Shown piece after piece: positions 1-9,296 of a stretch of DNA of 64,000 nt. Origin of the DNA: Lithodes maja (Eukaryota > Arthropoda > Malacostraca > Decapoda > Lithodidae); assembly GCA_037953745.1 (NCBI GenBank), contig JBAKBP010007461.1, positions 1 to 64,000 of the forward strand, in the 5' to 3' direction. Positions within the stretch are counted from its first letter, which is position 1, and each line of letters opens with the position of its first letter. The notes beneath the pieces were generated by a model. The model saw only the letters and a list, made by a program, of their open reading frames with translations, was not told the origin of the DNA and did no database searches. The position numbers and the translations under genes were made by a program.

Positions 1-1
1 T

Positions 2-38
<37 letters not shown>

Positions 39-630
39 TTTATTCAGTTAGCAATTTACAGAGTTGGTACCACATAGTATGTTACAAAAATGACATGTAC
101 CAGCCTTGCATAATTCCAACTAAGGATAGCCCAATAAGGCCGTTAGGCGTATTTCCATTGGGGTCCTTGTGGGATTAGGTTAGCTGGGGAAATGGGGAGG
201 ATAAAGAAATAGATACTTTAGAGAAAGTATTTCTAGGGGGTTATTTTAAGATACCTTACATCCTATAGTAAATATCAGTAATCCATAATCAGTAATAATT
301 TCAGTTTGGTTTGTCTATCTCTTATGTCGTATTTAGTAGTAGACATAAGCTTGGTGCTCCCTTCTCGCAGCTGTCCGGTTCAGGTTTTCCTTCAGGCTAC
401 GTCTGAAGGAATACAGTGTTCTCTTTTCACGGACTGACTGGGGTAGGTCGTTCCAGTTTTTGATGGCAGTGAAGAAGAAAATGTGCTTACCCTGTCCTTG
501 GATTCTCGGGACCTTAAAATTAAACATCCTGTTTCTTATATTATGTCCACTCCTCTCATTTGCTTTAACAAAATCATTCTTTAGATACTCTGGAGCTCTG
601 TCATAGAAAATTTTGAAGGCTGGTTGATGG
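1..630 (-). mobile_element. LINE-A, 5'-truncated 3'-end copy
   Basis: On the minus strand this stretch reproduces the 3' end of the LINE at 655-4930 (about 4324-4930). It holds the last ~60 codons of ORF2 (ending at 333), the 3' UTR, and a (TTA)n tail at bases 1-38. The C-terminal peptide differs from the long copy at only a few residues. Similarity stops near base 630, inside the sequence encoding the ORF2 C-terminus. It lies head-to-head with the long copy, so the two 3' tails point outward. It cannot encode a functional protein. Confidence 0.9.
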
Positions 631-757
631 ATGCGTGGAAACCTAAAATAAATCTCTATTTAATGTCGTGAGGGTGGGCCTACCTGTAAAGTGCGCGCTA
701 GTAAAGTAAAATAGCACCAAGATTTGTTTTTGTGACTATATATGTGAGTAAAAGTAT

Positions 758-1642
758 GTGTTTATTGTTTTACAACACCTATTGTGCTACACTCTAATTA
801 GCTGCGGAGATGTAGAGACCAACCCCGGCCCTAGTTCAACGTTGAAGAAACCTCACCACCAAACAAGTAAGGCAGACACCGACGTTTCAACAGTCCCTAG
901 CAGTAAAATTCGTTATAACAAACTGGGCCAGCAGGCACCCAAGTCTCCCGTCACGCTCCAACTCACAACCAAGACCGCAGGGCAACCGCCAGCACAGTGC
1001 CAACATTCTACCTACTCAACATTACCCTCAACTGTATCATCACTACCACAGATATCGGTGACCCAAGTAACACAACATGCAACCAGAACACCCAAACAAA
1101 CAGGAAGCTCTAGCAAACACATCGACAATGAAGTAACAGCAACAACGGCCAAGAACAAGGACATAAAACAACAAATACAGGTAGGGGTGGGAGGGGGGCA
1201 AGGGGGAGCAACAACCTGTCCTCATCTCAAGCGCTCACACACCATCAGCCGCTCACGGCGCACAGCTGATCACCACACCACCAGACGTACGATGAACAGT
1301 AACAGGAAAATATGTATAGTGTGCGATATTGGATTCAACAAAAGGAGTACAACGTCACAATGTAGTAGTTGTAATGAAACAGTACACGATCGATGTACTT
1401 ACGTTACTAGCAGAAAAGAAGTGGAATGCGATAAATGTAGGGAAATAGCTATTAAGGGTCCTAAAATCATTTGTGAAATATGTGAATCACTCATAACAAG
1501 AAAACAAAGGATCATAAACTGTGTTAAGTGTAAAACTGTAGCTCACATGAAGTGCATCTCTAAGAAGACCAACAGTGAAGAACGGGAATTCCTATGCAAC
1601 ATACTGTATGTGCCTTGCATTCATTACCGAATATTAATGTAA
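758..1642 (+). CDS. LINE-A ORF1: 2A-leader, PHD-like zinc-finger protein
   Basis: About 294 codons. The N-terminus is a short hydrophobic stretch ending in the 2A motif GDVETNPGP (residues 17-25), where ribosome skipping would separate Gly24 from Pro25. A Ser/Thr/Gln-rich linker follows, then two Cys/His clusters at about residues 184-275 (CIVC, CSSC, H-x2-C, CDKC; then CEIC, CVKC, H-x2-C). These resemble the PHD-like fingers found in ORF1 of CR1/L2-type LINEs and probably bind nucleic acid. The frame has no ATG before the 2A: an in-frame TAA lies at 749-751 and the first possible codon is GTG at 758. The ATG at 756 is in another frame and soon hits a stop. So the start is either non-AUG or this copy carries a 5' frameshift. 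The 3' end overlaps ORF2 by 49 bp. Confidence 0.75.
   Translation: MFIVLQHLLCYTLISCGDVETNPGPSSTLKKPHHQTSKADTDVSTVPSSKIRYNKLGQQAPKSPVTLQLTTKTAGQPPAQCQHSTYSTLPSTVSSLPQISVTQVTQHATRTPKQTGSSSKHIDNEVTATTAKNKDIKQQIQVGVGGGQGGATTCPHLKRSHTISRSRRTADHHTTRRTMNSNRKICIVCDIGFNKRSTTSQCSSCNETVHDRCTYVTSRKEVECDKCREIAIKGPKIICEICESLITRKQRIINCVKCKTVAHMKCISKKTNSEEREFLCNILYVPCIHYRILM
806..832 (+). other. 2A ribosome-skipping motif
   Basis: The codons read GDVETNPGP, which fits the 2A consensus D(V/I)ExNPG|P. A hydrophobic segment precedes it (LLCYTLISC). 2A-like motifs at the N-terminus of LINE proteins are known from trypanosome L1Tc/ingi elements and from CR1-type elements of sea urchins and other animals. Activity is inferred from the motif alone. 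Confidence 0.9.
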
Positions 1643-4611
1643 ATGAACCAATTAGTATTAACAACTCAGAATCCAGCCAGGACTCATTCAAAATCAAAGA
1701 TGAATACAGAGTGTTCACCAACAAAGGGCTCCATCTTATCCACATTAACGCCAGATCAATGTACCATAAATTGTCAGAATTAAACTTGTTAGCTAATAAG
1801 GCCAAAGCTTCAATAATTGCAATCACAGAAACCTGGCTGGATTCAAGTATAAACGATGGTGAAATAAACATTCAAGGTTTCAATATGGTTAGGAATGATC
1901 GCAATAGGCATGGGGGAGGAGTATGTCTGTATGTAAAAAACAACCTCACACACACAACCAGGACCGACCTCCATGTAGAAAATCACGAAGCTCTGTGGAT
2001 CGATCTACACCTGCCGAGGACAAGACCCATCACAATTGGGGTATGCTATAGGCCACCAGACGACACACAATTCTTGACCAAATTTGAACGAACGTTGTCA
2101 TCGCTAGACCCTCGGAATGAATCCATCATACTAGGGGATTTTAACCTGTGTTACAAACAACGAAATGATAGGCTTGTACGAGAATATAGGCATATACTGA
2201 CAATGCACAATCACAAACAACTCATCACAACCCCCACACGTATCTCTGAGAACACTGCCACAATAATAGACCACATAAACTGTAACAGAGAGGACAAAAT
2301 ATCCCAATCAGGGGTTATACAGACTGGGATAAGTGATCACTTCGTCACATATTGCACACGAAAAACCACAAAAATTACCCTAGAGAATCACAAGATTATC
2401 AAAACAAGGTCACTCAGAAACTACAATAAAGAAACATTTCTGGACATTTTATGGAATACAGACTGGTCTCCAGTGTTTGGAAGTACAAACGTTAATGACG
2501 CATGGGTTGGCTTCAGAACCATCATCACAAACATTCTAGACGAAATAGCTCCTCTGAAAGACATACGAATTAAAGCAAGGTCAGACCCATGGATCAACAA
2601 TGACATACTACACCATCTGGAACACAGAGACAATCTGTTAAAAAGGCTAGCGAAACATAGACAGGATCAAGGTCTGAAATATGAGTTCAACAGGGCCAGG
2701 AATAAACTAAGTAGGAAAATAAAATCGGCGAAAACTAATTATTTTCACAATAAGGCAGAGGAATATCAGAATAACCCAAAGAAACTATGGAGGCACCTAA
2801 AAACAACAGGCTACAGCAACAAGACAAGGGATTCGTCTAACACTAATATTGCTCTCACCATTAATGATCAGATTTGCCACGATAAACGACAAATTTCAAC
2901 CTACTTCAACTCCTTCTTCACCTCCATAGCAAACACACTTGCACAGAACCTACTTCAACCTCTCAATAAATACACGACAACAACGGCCACCTTTCGAAAT
3001 TTCTACAGAGATAAAGACATACACCCAAACACATTTGGATTGCAAAATGTTACACCAAAATACACTTTTGACGAGCTGTCTAACCTAAATGTACATAAAA
3101 GCACAGGACCAGACAAAATTCCTGCCAAATTTCTACGAGATGGAGCCATTGGTATAGCAGGTCCCCTAACCCACATCATCAACTTGTCAATTAACACCAA
3201 CACTGTACCTGCTGAACTGAAGGAAGCTATTGTAACCCCTCTATTCAAGAAAGGAAATAAACTAGAAGTTGGTAACTACAGACCAGTTAGCATATTATGT
3301 ATTGTATCTAAAATCCTTGAAAGAGTGGTATACACCCAAATTGAACACTACCTCAAACAAAATTATCTATTCTATAAGTTTCAATCAGGTTTCAGATGCA
3401 TGTACTCGACAGACTCCTGTCTCATCCACTTAACGGATCACATTCGTAAAGAAATGTCTAAAGGTAACTACACCGGTATGGTTCTTCTTGATCTACAAAA
3501 AGCGTTTGACACAGTAGACCATGATATCCTATGTAATAAACTACAAGCAATGGGCATAGGATCTGTGAACTGGTTTAAATCTTATCTTAGTGGTAGAACT
3601 CAAAGAGTCAAAATTGACGATAATATATCTGATCCTATGCCAATTAACTGTGGGGTCCCGCAGGGAAGCATCCTTGGTCCCTTACTCTTTCTCTGTTATG
3701 TGAACGACATGGAACTGAGCGTCTCATGTAAATTATTACTGTATGCAGACGACAGCGTGCTCCTGGTTTCAGGAAAAGACCCAATAAGTATTGCCGCTTC
3801 ACTTTCCAAAGAACTAGAATCATGTAGTGAATGGCTAGTGGACAATAGACTATCTCTTCACCTGGGCAAGACGGAAGCCATCTTATGTGGAACAAAACGC
3901 AAACTGAAAGACATTGTGGGCTTCTCGGTCAACTGTAATGATATTCCTATAACAACAGTGTCACAAGTTAAATATCTCGGACTAAAACTGGACGCGAGTT
4001 TGTCAGGTGAAACAATTTTGGAATCTATCCTGAGTAAGTGTAGAGCACATATAAAATACCTGTATAGACAGGTGGGATGCTTGCCCGCGGTGACCAAAAA
4101 GACCCTCTGCCAAGCGCTTGTTCAATGTCATTTTGACTATTCTGTGTCATCCTGGTACTCTGCATCATCTAAATCAGCACAGCACAAACTTCAGGTCACT
4201 CAAAATAAAATGGTTAGGTTCATGCTGAACCTAGGACCCAGATCACATGTTGGCCAGGAACAACTTCAGTCACTAGGTATGCTCAATGTCGCTGACAGGG
4301 CCAAACAAATCAGGCTCACTAATGCCTTCAAAATTTTCTATGACAGAGCTCCAGAGTACCTAAAGAATGATTTTGTTAAAGCAAATGAGAGGAGTGGACA
4401 TAATACAAGAAACAGGATGTTTAATTTTAAGGTCCCGAGAATCCAAGGACAGGGTAAGCAAACATTCTTCTTCACCGCCATCAAAGACTGGAACGACCTA
4501 CCCCAGTCAGTCCGTGAAAAGAGAACACTGTATTCCTTCAGACGTAGCCTGAAGGAACACCTGAACCGGACAGCTGCGAGAAGGGAGCACCAAGCTTATG
4601 TCTACTACTAA
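1594..4611 (+). CDS. LINE-A ORF2: AP-endonuclease and reverse transcriptase
   Basis: A 1005-codon ORF. An exonuclease/endonuclease/phosphatase-like domain begins near residue 47 (LHLIHINARSM, then ITETWLD, GDFNLC, SDHFVTY), followed by a reverse transcriptase with NYRPVSIL, LLDLQKAFDTVDH, GVPQGSILGPLLF and the catalytic YADD at about residues 717-720. The C-terminal region ends in a motif containing WNDLPQSVRE, shared with the inverted copy at the window start. The protein nicks target DNA and copies the element's RNA by target-primed reverse transcription. The frame starts inside ORF1, in a different frame, at the last expected Cys of the second finger. An ancestral fused ORF or a recoding site is therefore possible. 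No premature stop is present. Confidence 0.9.
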   Translation: MQHTVCALHSLPNINVNEPISINNSESSQDSFKIKDEYRVFTNKGLHLIHINARSMYHKLSELNLLANKAKASIIAITETWLDSSINDGEINIQGFNMVRNDRNRHGGGVCLYVKNNLTHTTRTDLHVENHEALWIDLHLPRTRPITIGVCYRPPDDTQFLTKFERTLSSLDPRNESIILGDFNLCYKQRNDRLVREYRHILTMHNHKQLITTPTRISENTATIIDHINCNREDKISQSGVIQTGISDHFVTYCTRKTTKITLENHKIIKTRSLRNYNKETFLDILWNTDWSPVFGSTNVNDAWVGFRTIITNILDEIAPLKDIRIKARSDPWINNDILHHLEHRDNLLKRLAKHRQDQGLKYEFNRARNKLSRKIKSAKTNYFHNKAEEYQNNPKKLWRHLKTTGYSNKTRDSSNTNIALTINDQICHDKRQISTYFNSFFTSIANTLAQNLLQPLNKYTTTTATFRNFYRDKDIHPNTFGLQNVTPKYTFDELSNLNVHKSTGPDKIPAKFLRDGAIGIAGPLTHIINLSINTNTVPAELKEAIVTPLFKKGNKLEVGNYRPVSILCIVSKILERVVYTQIEHYLKQNYLFYKFQSGFRCMYSTDSCLIHLTDHIRKEMSKGNYTGMVLLDLQKAFDTVDHDILCNKLQAMGIGSVNWFKSYLSGRTQRVKIDDNISDPMPINCGVPQGSILGPLLFLCYVNDMELSVSCKLLLYADDSVLLVSGKDPISIAASLSKELESCSEWLVDNRLSLHLGKTEAILCGTKRKLKDIVGFSVNCNDIPITTVSQVKYLGLKLDASLSGETILESILSKCRAHIKYLYRQVGCLPAVTKKTLCQALVQCHFDYSVSSWYSASSKSAQHKLQVTQNKMVRFMLNLGPRSHVGQEQLQSLGMLNVADRAKQIRLTNAFKIFYDRAPEYLKNDFVKANERSGHNTRNRMFNFKVPRIQGQGKQTFFFTAIKDWNDLPQSVREKRTLYSFRRSLKEHLNRTAARREHQAYVYY

Positions 4612-4903
4612 ATGCGACATAAGAGATAGACAAACCAAACTGAAATGATTACTGATTACGGATTACTAATATTTACTATAGGATGTAAGGTATCTTAAAA
4701 TAACCCCCTAGAAATACTTTCACTAAAGTATCTATTTCTTTATCCTCCCCATTTTCCCCAGCTAACCTAATCCCACAACGACCCCAATGGAAATACGCCT
4801 AACGGCCTTATTGGGCTATCCTTAGTTGGAATTATGCAAGGCTGGTACATGTCATATTTGTAACAAACTATGTGGTACCAACTCTGTAAATTGCTAACTG
4901 AAT

Positions 4904-4930
4904 AAATATTATTATTATTATTATTATTAT
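4904..4930 (+). repeat. (TTA)n 3' tail of LINE-A
   Basis: About nine ATT/TTA units end the LINE. The same repeat, inverted, opens the window at 1-38. A trinucleotide tail of this kind replaces poly(A) in many CR1/L2-type elements. Confidence 0.85.
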
Positions 4931-5385
4931 TTGTAACCGTAAAAGCGAAAACGATGCGTATTAAATAATATTGTTAGCCATTTAATATCAGTTTTCTTTG
5001 TCAGACGATTCATAGAAAATTGTTTTTATGGGTAACTATTTATTTATGCCGAGATTTTACTCTGCATTTTTATTTATTTAGCGTATTAAATTCCCTTTAT
5101 AGATAATTTGATTACTGCTAATGCCTTAATATAATTAGGTGGATACTGATTTTTCATCCAAAAAGCAGTGAGATAACGTCAGACAAAAACATAAGCTTCT
5201 CTACATTTTGAACGGAGGGAATATAATTAGATGCAGTAGGTCTTGTTCAAAACCTCACTAACCTTAAGAAGAGTAACATCGCAATTGATTTTCTCCCTGC
5301 ACTATAGCGTTCAAGTGACTTTATCTGTATTATAACTTATTTGTTATATCATTGTAGTGTTTCCGTGATAAACTATTACTTCAAA
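4931..5385. other. AT-rich spacer before the kinase
   Basis: I see no ORF, RNA gene or recognisable repeat in these 455 bases. They separate the LINE-A tail from the kinase start codon and would hold any promoter for it. No convincing TATA box or initiator stands out. Confidence 0.4.
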
Positions 5386-6144
5386 ATGATCCACGAGGTT
5401 AAAATTGTGTCAAACGCTCATATTGAGGCCAACACCGAGCAGATTAAGAAGCTCGGGGAAGGAAGCAACGGTGTTGTGTATTTGGTGATTTATAAGAATG
5501 ACCTAGGCTGTTTGAAATTGGGTAAGAGAGGCCTTCCCCAATTGGGTACGTTTATGGAGGAAGCTCGCATGTTAGAAAAAGCTGATGGTGCTGGTGGAGT
5601 TCCCAAATTGTTATTGGTAGCCAATGACGCCCCAATGCTTGTGACCTCTTACTGTCCCTATCCTGACCTGTATGATGTGATGGCGAACCCGGTCTCTCAG
5701 CAACATTGTGTACAGATCTATAGGGCTGTAGCCAAAGCACTGGATGACCTGCACCGTGCTGGTGTAAGTCATAATGACTTTAAGGACGATAATGTTCTGA
5801 TAGATGTTAATGGACCTCATGCCTATCTCATTGACTTGGGCAGAAGTTGTCATATCGGCGAGGCACCAGAAACCTTTAAAAATAAGGATGCTGACCGGCA
5901 CAAGCTGTTTCCTTTCTACGACTTTCATCTTTGGTGTGGAAACATTGCTCTGCCTCACTCCGACGTTTACTCGCTTGGCTTTTCTATGAAGGAAACATTG
6001 GAGTACATTGATTCAACTGGACTGTTCATTCTTGATGAGAATATTTCATGTTTATTTGATAGCATGATTAATACAGATGTTGAGGCTCGACCATCTCTGC
6101 AGCAGGTCATGGCTTCCCTTGATAACTATCTTGGGGACAATTAA
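5386..6144 (+). CDS. Intronless protein-kinase-like gene
   Basis: A 252-codon protein starting at the ATG at 5386, with a good context (A at -3). An open stretch upstream contains only a TTG. All core kinase elements are visible: the glycine loop LGEGSNGVVY, the beta-3 lysine in CLKLGK, the helix-C glutamate in FMEEARML, the catalytic loop HNDFKDDNVLID, a DLG in place of DFG, DVYSLGF for the DxWSxG segment, and ARPS near the C-terminus. The usual APE motif is not recognisable, and the domain is short with no extra regions. The catalytic Asp, Asn and metal-binding Asp are kept, so activity is plausible. The substrate is unknown. The single exon and TE neighbourhood suggest a retrocopy or a kinase carried by mobile DNA. 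I cannot assign a family. Confidence 0.8.
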   Translation: MIHEVKIVSNAHIEANTEQIKKLGEGSNGVVYLVIYKNDLGCLKLGKRGLPQLGTFMEEARMLEKADGAGGVPKLLLVANDAPMLVTSYCPYPDLYDVMANPVSQQHCVQIYRAVAKALDDLHRAGVSHNDFKDDNVLIDVNGPHAYLIDLGRSCHIGEAPETFKNKDADRHKLFPFYDFHLWCGNIALPHSDVYSLGFSMKETLEYIDSTGLFILDENISCLFDSMINTDVEARPSLQQVMASLDNYLGDN

Positions 6145-6391
6145 TCATATAAAACACCCTTGTCTTTGCTCTGTCTAGGCTACATCAAATTGGAAGTATG
6201 TCACACCAATTTATTTCAGTCTCCCACACGAAAGCAGCGACAATTATATATAGGATTTACTCTTGTTATTTTAGTTATAAATATGTATAGACACGGACAG
6301 CTAATACACAGACTTTAACTATGTTTTGATAGTATAAGACTGTGTATATTTTGCTGGCCACTATATACTCATACATAGCTAAAATAACATG

Positions 6392-6397
6392 AATAAA
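6392..6397 (+). terminator. Candidate polyadenylation signal of the kinase gene
   Basis: An AATAAA hexamer lies about 250 bp after the kinase stop codon. The intervening AT-rich sequence has no ORF and would be a 3' UTR. This is inferred from the hexamer alone. Confidence 0.4.
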
Positions 6398-6544
6398 AGT
6401 ATGTTTGTCCCAGGTGGACGTGTGGACAACTGTACCTTTGACTATACTGTGTACACATTAACTAGGCAGCCTATTGTAAAGTCAGTGAAAATAGGTTAGC
6501 CTAAACTGAACAAGATGCGTAAATACACGACTACCAGGCTAAGT

Positions 6545-6625
6545 GGGGCACCTTTATTAGTCTCGTGGTAATGTGTCTGCCTCGTAATCCAAGGGTCCCG
6601 GGTTCGATTCCCACCCTGGGTGCAG
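6545..6625 (+). mobile_element. tRNA-derived SINE head
   Basis: A tRNA-like segment with a box-A-like sequence (TAGTCTCGTGGT), an anticodon-like loop CTCGTAA, a box B (GGTTCGATTCC) and pairing ends (GCACC/GGGTGC). The distal half closely resembles the segment at 57180-57250, which suggests a dispersed SINE family and not a functional tRNA gene. A Thr(CGT)-like origin is possible. Confidence 0.6.
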
Positions 6626-7118
6626 ATATTAGGGGGGCTATTTCAACATCCAACAAAGTTTATGTGTGTTGGTAAAATTGTCAAGATGGTTGAAAGTAAG
6701 ATCGGAGCTCCATAACTCTCCTTACGGGCATGGTGTAAAAACCAAACCCTATATTACTACACCAGCTTATATGACGGTAACTATTCTCTGTTTAATTTCA
6801 TCTGATGGTAAATTGAATCCCTTAGCAGCTAATTTTATCGATACTTAATGGACAAATATGAAACTACTATGTCTCTGCATCATATTAAGACCAAGTTTAT
6901 ACAATTAGCACCATATCTCACAACAAAATCTTCAAAATAACTGAAAAATCTTGATGGGAACTTTGCATTTTACCGTCAGTTGGAAAGAAACAGGATATAG
7001 TTATGATGCGTTCAAGATACGATGACGCATTTTTTAGCTATTATACAGTACATTCCCTCCCTACACTCACATCGTATAAATGAGGAAGTGGCCGCCCACC
7101 GAAAAATGTATAAATTTA
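6626..7118. other. Unannotated AT-rich spacer
   Basis: No supported gene. It may contain the body of the SINE that begins at 6545, but I could not define its 3' end. Confidence 0.35.
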
Positions 7119-7229
<111 letters not shown>

Positions 7230-7545
7230 TATTTTTGAGGGGGAGAGGGAGGGGTGATTTTCTTTTGTTTTTGTTTTTTTAATAGAGAGGAATTTGATGA
7301 GGCAATAAGGGGTATTTAGTCTAAGGTGAACACTAGAATCAATTGTTCTAATATAACATACACAATCAAAGTTCATTCATCCATGCTAAACCCAAGAATC
7401 TTTTGATTCTTGGAAGTGATGAAGATAATGATGGTGAAGATGAAGAAATAAAGGAATAATAACAAACAAAAGCAAATTAAGCTTTTTAATGACGATAATA
7501 TACCAACAGATACCAAGCTCTAAACTGCCAGTGCCAAGATGAAAA

Positions 7546-7942
7546 CAATGACCTCAAGGGTGGTGACCTGTTTTGGTTCTGTCCTTTTCTATCTTTCTCT
7601 GGCTTGTATCCATTTGGCCCCATTCAGCCTACTGTTTTAAGACGTTTATCCCCATCCAGGCGTAAATTTTTTACTGGTGAGCGGTAGCGAGCCAGCATAT
7701 TTTATATTTTTGTTTGACAGCAGGCCAAATTTGTACATTTTTCGATAGAAGAATGTCTCCGGCGAAGCCGGATTTCTTCATATAATGCTGGCTCGCTATC
7801 GCTCGCCAGGAAGAAATCGACACCTAGATGGGGATAAACGTCTTAAAATAGTTGGCTGATTGGGGCCGAATGGATACAAGCCAGAGAAAGAGAGAAAAGG
7901 ACAGAAATAACAAAAAGCAGGTCACCCCCCTTAAGGCAATGT
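7546..7942. mobile_element. Foldback element with very long terminal inverted repeats
   Basis: The two halves, about 7551-7701 and 7785-7940, are imperfect reverse complements over roughly 145 bp. They pair at the edge (GGTGACCTG/CAGGTCACC), through GGCTTGTATCCATT and GACGTTTATCCCCAT, to the inner GAGCGGTAGCGAGCCAGCAT. The central loop contains a second small palindrome (CTCCGGCGAAGCCGGA). There is no coding capacity. Related but incomplete copies carrying the GCTCGCTATCGCTCGCC block lie at 9297-9603 and 37220-37446, and a core fragment lies near 47050-47112. The superfamily is unknown. Confidence 0.75.
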
Positions 7943-8146
7943 CAGACGAACGCTTTATCTGACAATTTTCGACGTGCAATTTTGTTCTCGCAATATTTTG
8001 TAGTTTTTTTTTTTAATTGTTATCGGGAACTTGATTGAAATTAGAATATGTTTAGTGGCTAAAGACTATTAAAATCTTAATTCTTAATCCAGACGAGAAT
8101 TGCTCCAAACTATTGCTGGTAAAAAGTTCATGTGTGACACCGGCTT
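7934..8146. mobile_element. Possible degenerate Harbinger-like MITE
   Basis: Its ends, AGGCAATGTCAGACGAACGC and the inverse of GTTCATGTGTGACACCGGC, resemble the ends of the clearer MITE at 8525-8735. TTA trinucleotides lie at both boundaries. The inverted repeats are imperfect and the left end overlaps the edge of the foldback element. Confidence 0.35.
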
Positions 8147-8274
8147 ATTATTTGTGCACGGTACAGCTGCAACACTACAACAATTTATTGGGAACAGTTA
8201 AACCTTTGATAGTGCCAGAGCTACGATTGTGAATATCAACAAAACTCAACACTTAGAAGAGGCACAATACAGCA

Positions 8275-8446
8275 TATCCCAGAATCAGTCTTTCCCTCTT
8301 CCTATGACTTAAATTGCTTCAAACTCTGTGTGTCCAGGCATTTTGGCTCGATCGTCCCTTGATTTTGGCCCTGTCACTCTTTCAACTATGGGGGAGGCAC
8401 TCGCTATAGGCAATTCTGCCTTTTGCCTCCCTCAATCACATACAAA
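8275..8446 (+). mobile_element. LINE-B 3'-end fragment
   Basis: Nearly identical to the 3' end of LINE-B (24060-24230): the last ~25 codons of ORF2, its stop, and the 3' UTR with the GGAGGCACTCGCTATAGGC hairpin. It is severely 5'-truncated. Confidence 0.9.
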
Positions 8447-8524
8447 AAACAAAACAAAAATATCCAGATTAATTGTGATTATACAGTACAAGGCTGTAAT
8501 ACACAGTACAGATGACTACAGTTA

Positions 8525-8735
8525 AGCCGGTATCACACGAGCGCTTTTTCACTCAACATTTATACTCAACACTGGTCTGGCAGCTTACGTGGTCAACATA
8601 TAAGATACTTCGGTTCCCTAATTTCATCTACCATCAGTCTAGTTTCCGATACCAGTGCAAAATAGTCCAGAAATGTTGCCAGATTTGTTTTTATCATCGA
8701 ATGTTGACTATAAAAGCTCTCGTGTGATACCGGCT
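8525..8735. mobile_element. PIF/Harbinger-type MITE
   Basis: A 211 bp element with ~24 bp inverted ends (AGCCGGTATCACACGAG and its complement, each continuing to CTTTT), flanked by TTA at 8522-8524 and 8736-8738. A 3 bp TTA/TAA duplication is typical of PIF/Harbinger. It has no coding capacity. Confidence 0.75.
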
Positions 8736-9059
8736 TTAGTGCTAACATAACATGGTAGTCATGGGAATTTCAATATGTAGCTGATGATGACTGCAAACAT
8801 AATTATAAGTGAACTTATTGATCATAACAAAACGGCTCAAAGTTATCCTCCTTTTTATTACCTTCGCCAATGAAGTTGGACGGAGGCTACATATTTGCCT
8901 CCGTTTTTTGTCTGTAAGCAAGATATAACGAAAAGTTATGAACCGATGATTATAAAATTTAGTGGGCAGATAGGATATGCGCCAAGGAAAAATTGATTAG
9001 AATTATGAAGCGATCGGTAGAGCGCATACCTCCGCCAGCATAGGAGGAGGTATGCGCTC
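8736..9059. other. Unannotated spacer
   Basis: No gene seen. A short palindrome flanks 9020-9060 (GAGCGCATACCTCC and GGAGGTATGCGCTC). Confidence 0.35.
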
Positions 9060-9204
9060 TTAGTTCCAGGGCAGTAATTCCCTTTCCAATGTTCCCTTAC
9101 CCACTCTAAACCACTGTTTGGACACTTGATCCTCAGTGTTTTGGAGGACAAACAGCCTAGAAGGGTCACTATATCTGTTGTTGCTTGATTTCCTTTGTAC
9201 TCTC
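9060..9204 (-). repeat. Repeat X, uninterrupted copy (empty site)
   Basis: Read on the minus strand, this matches the two flanks of the 15 kb LTR insertion: 20240-20270 joined to 35624-35750. Here the CAACAACAG...TAGTGACCC junction is continuous, so this copy preserves the pre-insertion state. The repeat family itself is unidentified. Confidence 0.8.
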
Positions 9205-9296
9205 CCAAGTGCCCCTCTAGTTTATACTGATATCCCTTGGCTACAGCACTATTACCTAAAGTCTTTTCTAAGCAGACTTCTATTAAGGGGAGGTAT

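Larger units (their letters stand above)
655..4930 (+). mobile_element. LINE-A: APE-type non-LTR retrotransposon with 2A peptide (CR1/L2-like group)
   Basis: A nearly complete LINE: a short leader, ORF1 with a 2A motif and PHD-like fingers, ORF2 with an AP-endonuclease and reverse transcriptase, a ~290 bp 3' UTR, and a (TTA)n tail ending near 4930. The 5' limit is approximate. RT motifs place it in the CR1/L2-like group, but I cannot name the clade. The intact 1005-codon ORF2 suggests a recent insertion. No target-site duplication could be defined at the microsatellite tail. Confidence 0.85.

Noticed and set aside
6545..6625. Functional tRNA gene
   Set aside because: Box A and stems are imperfect, and the distal half recurs in the SINE at 57180, so a SINE head is more likely.
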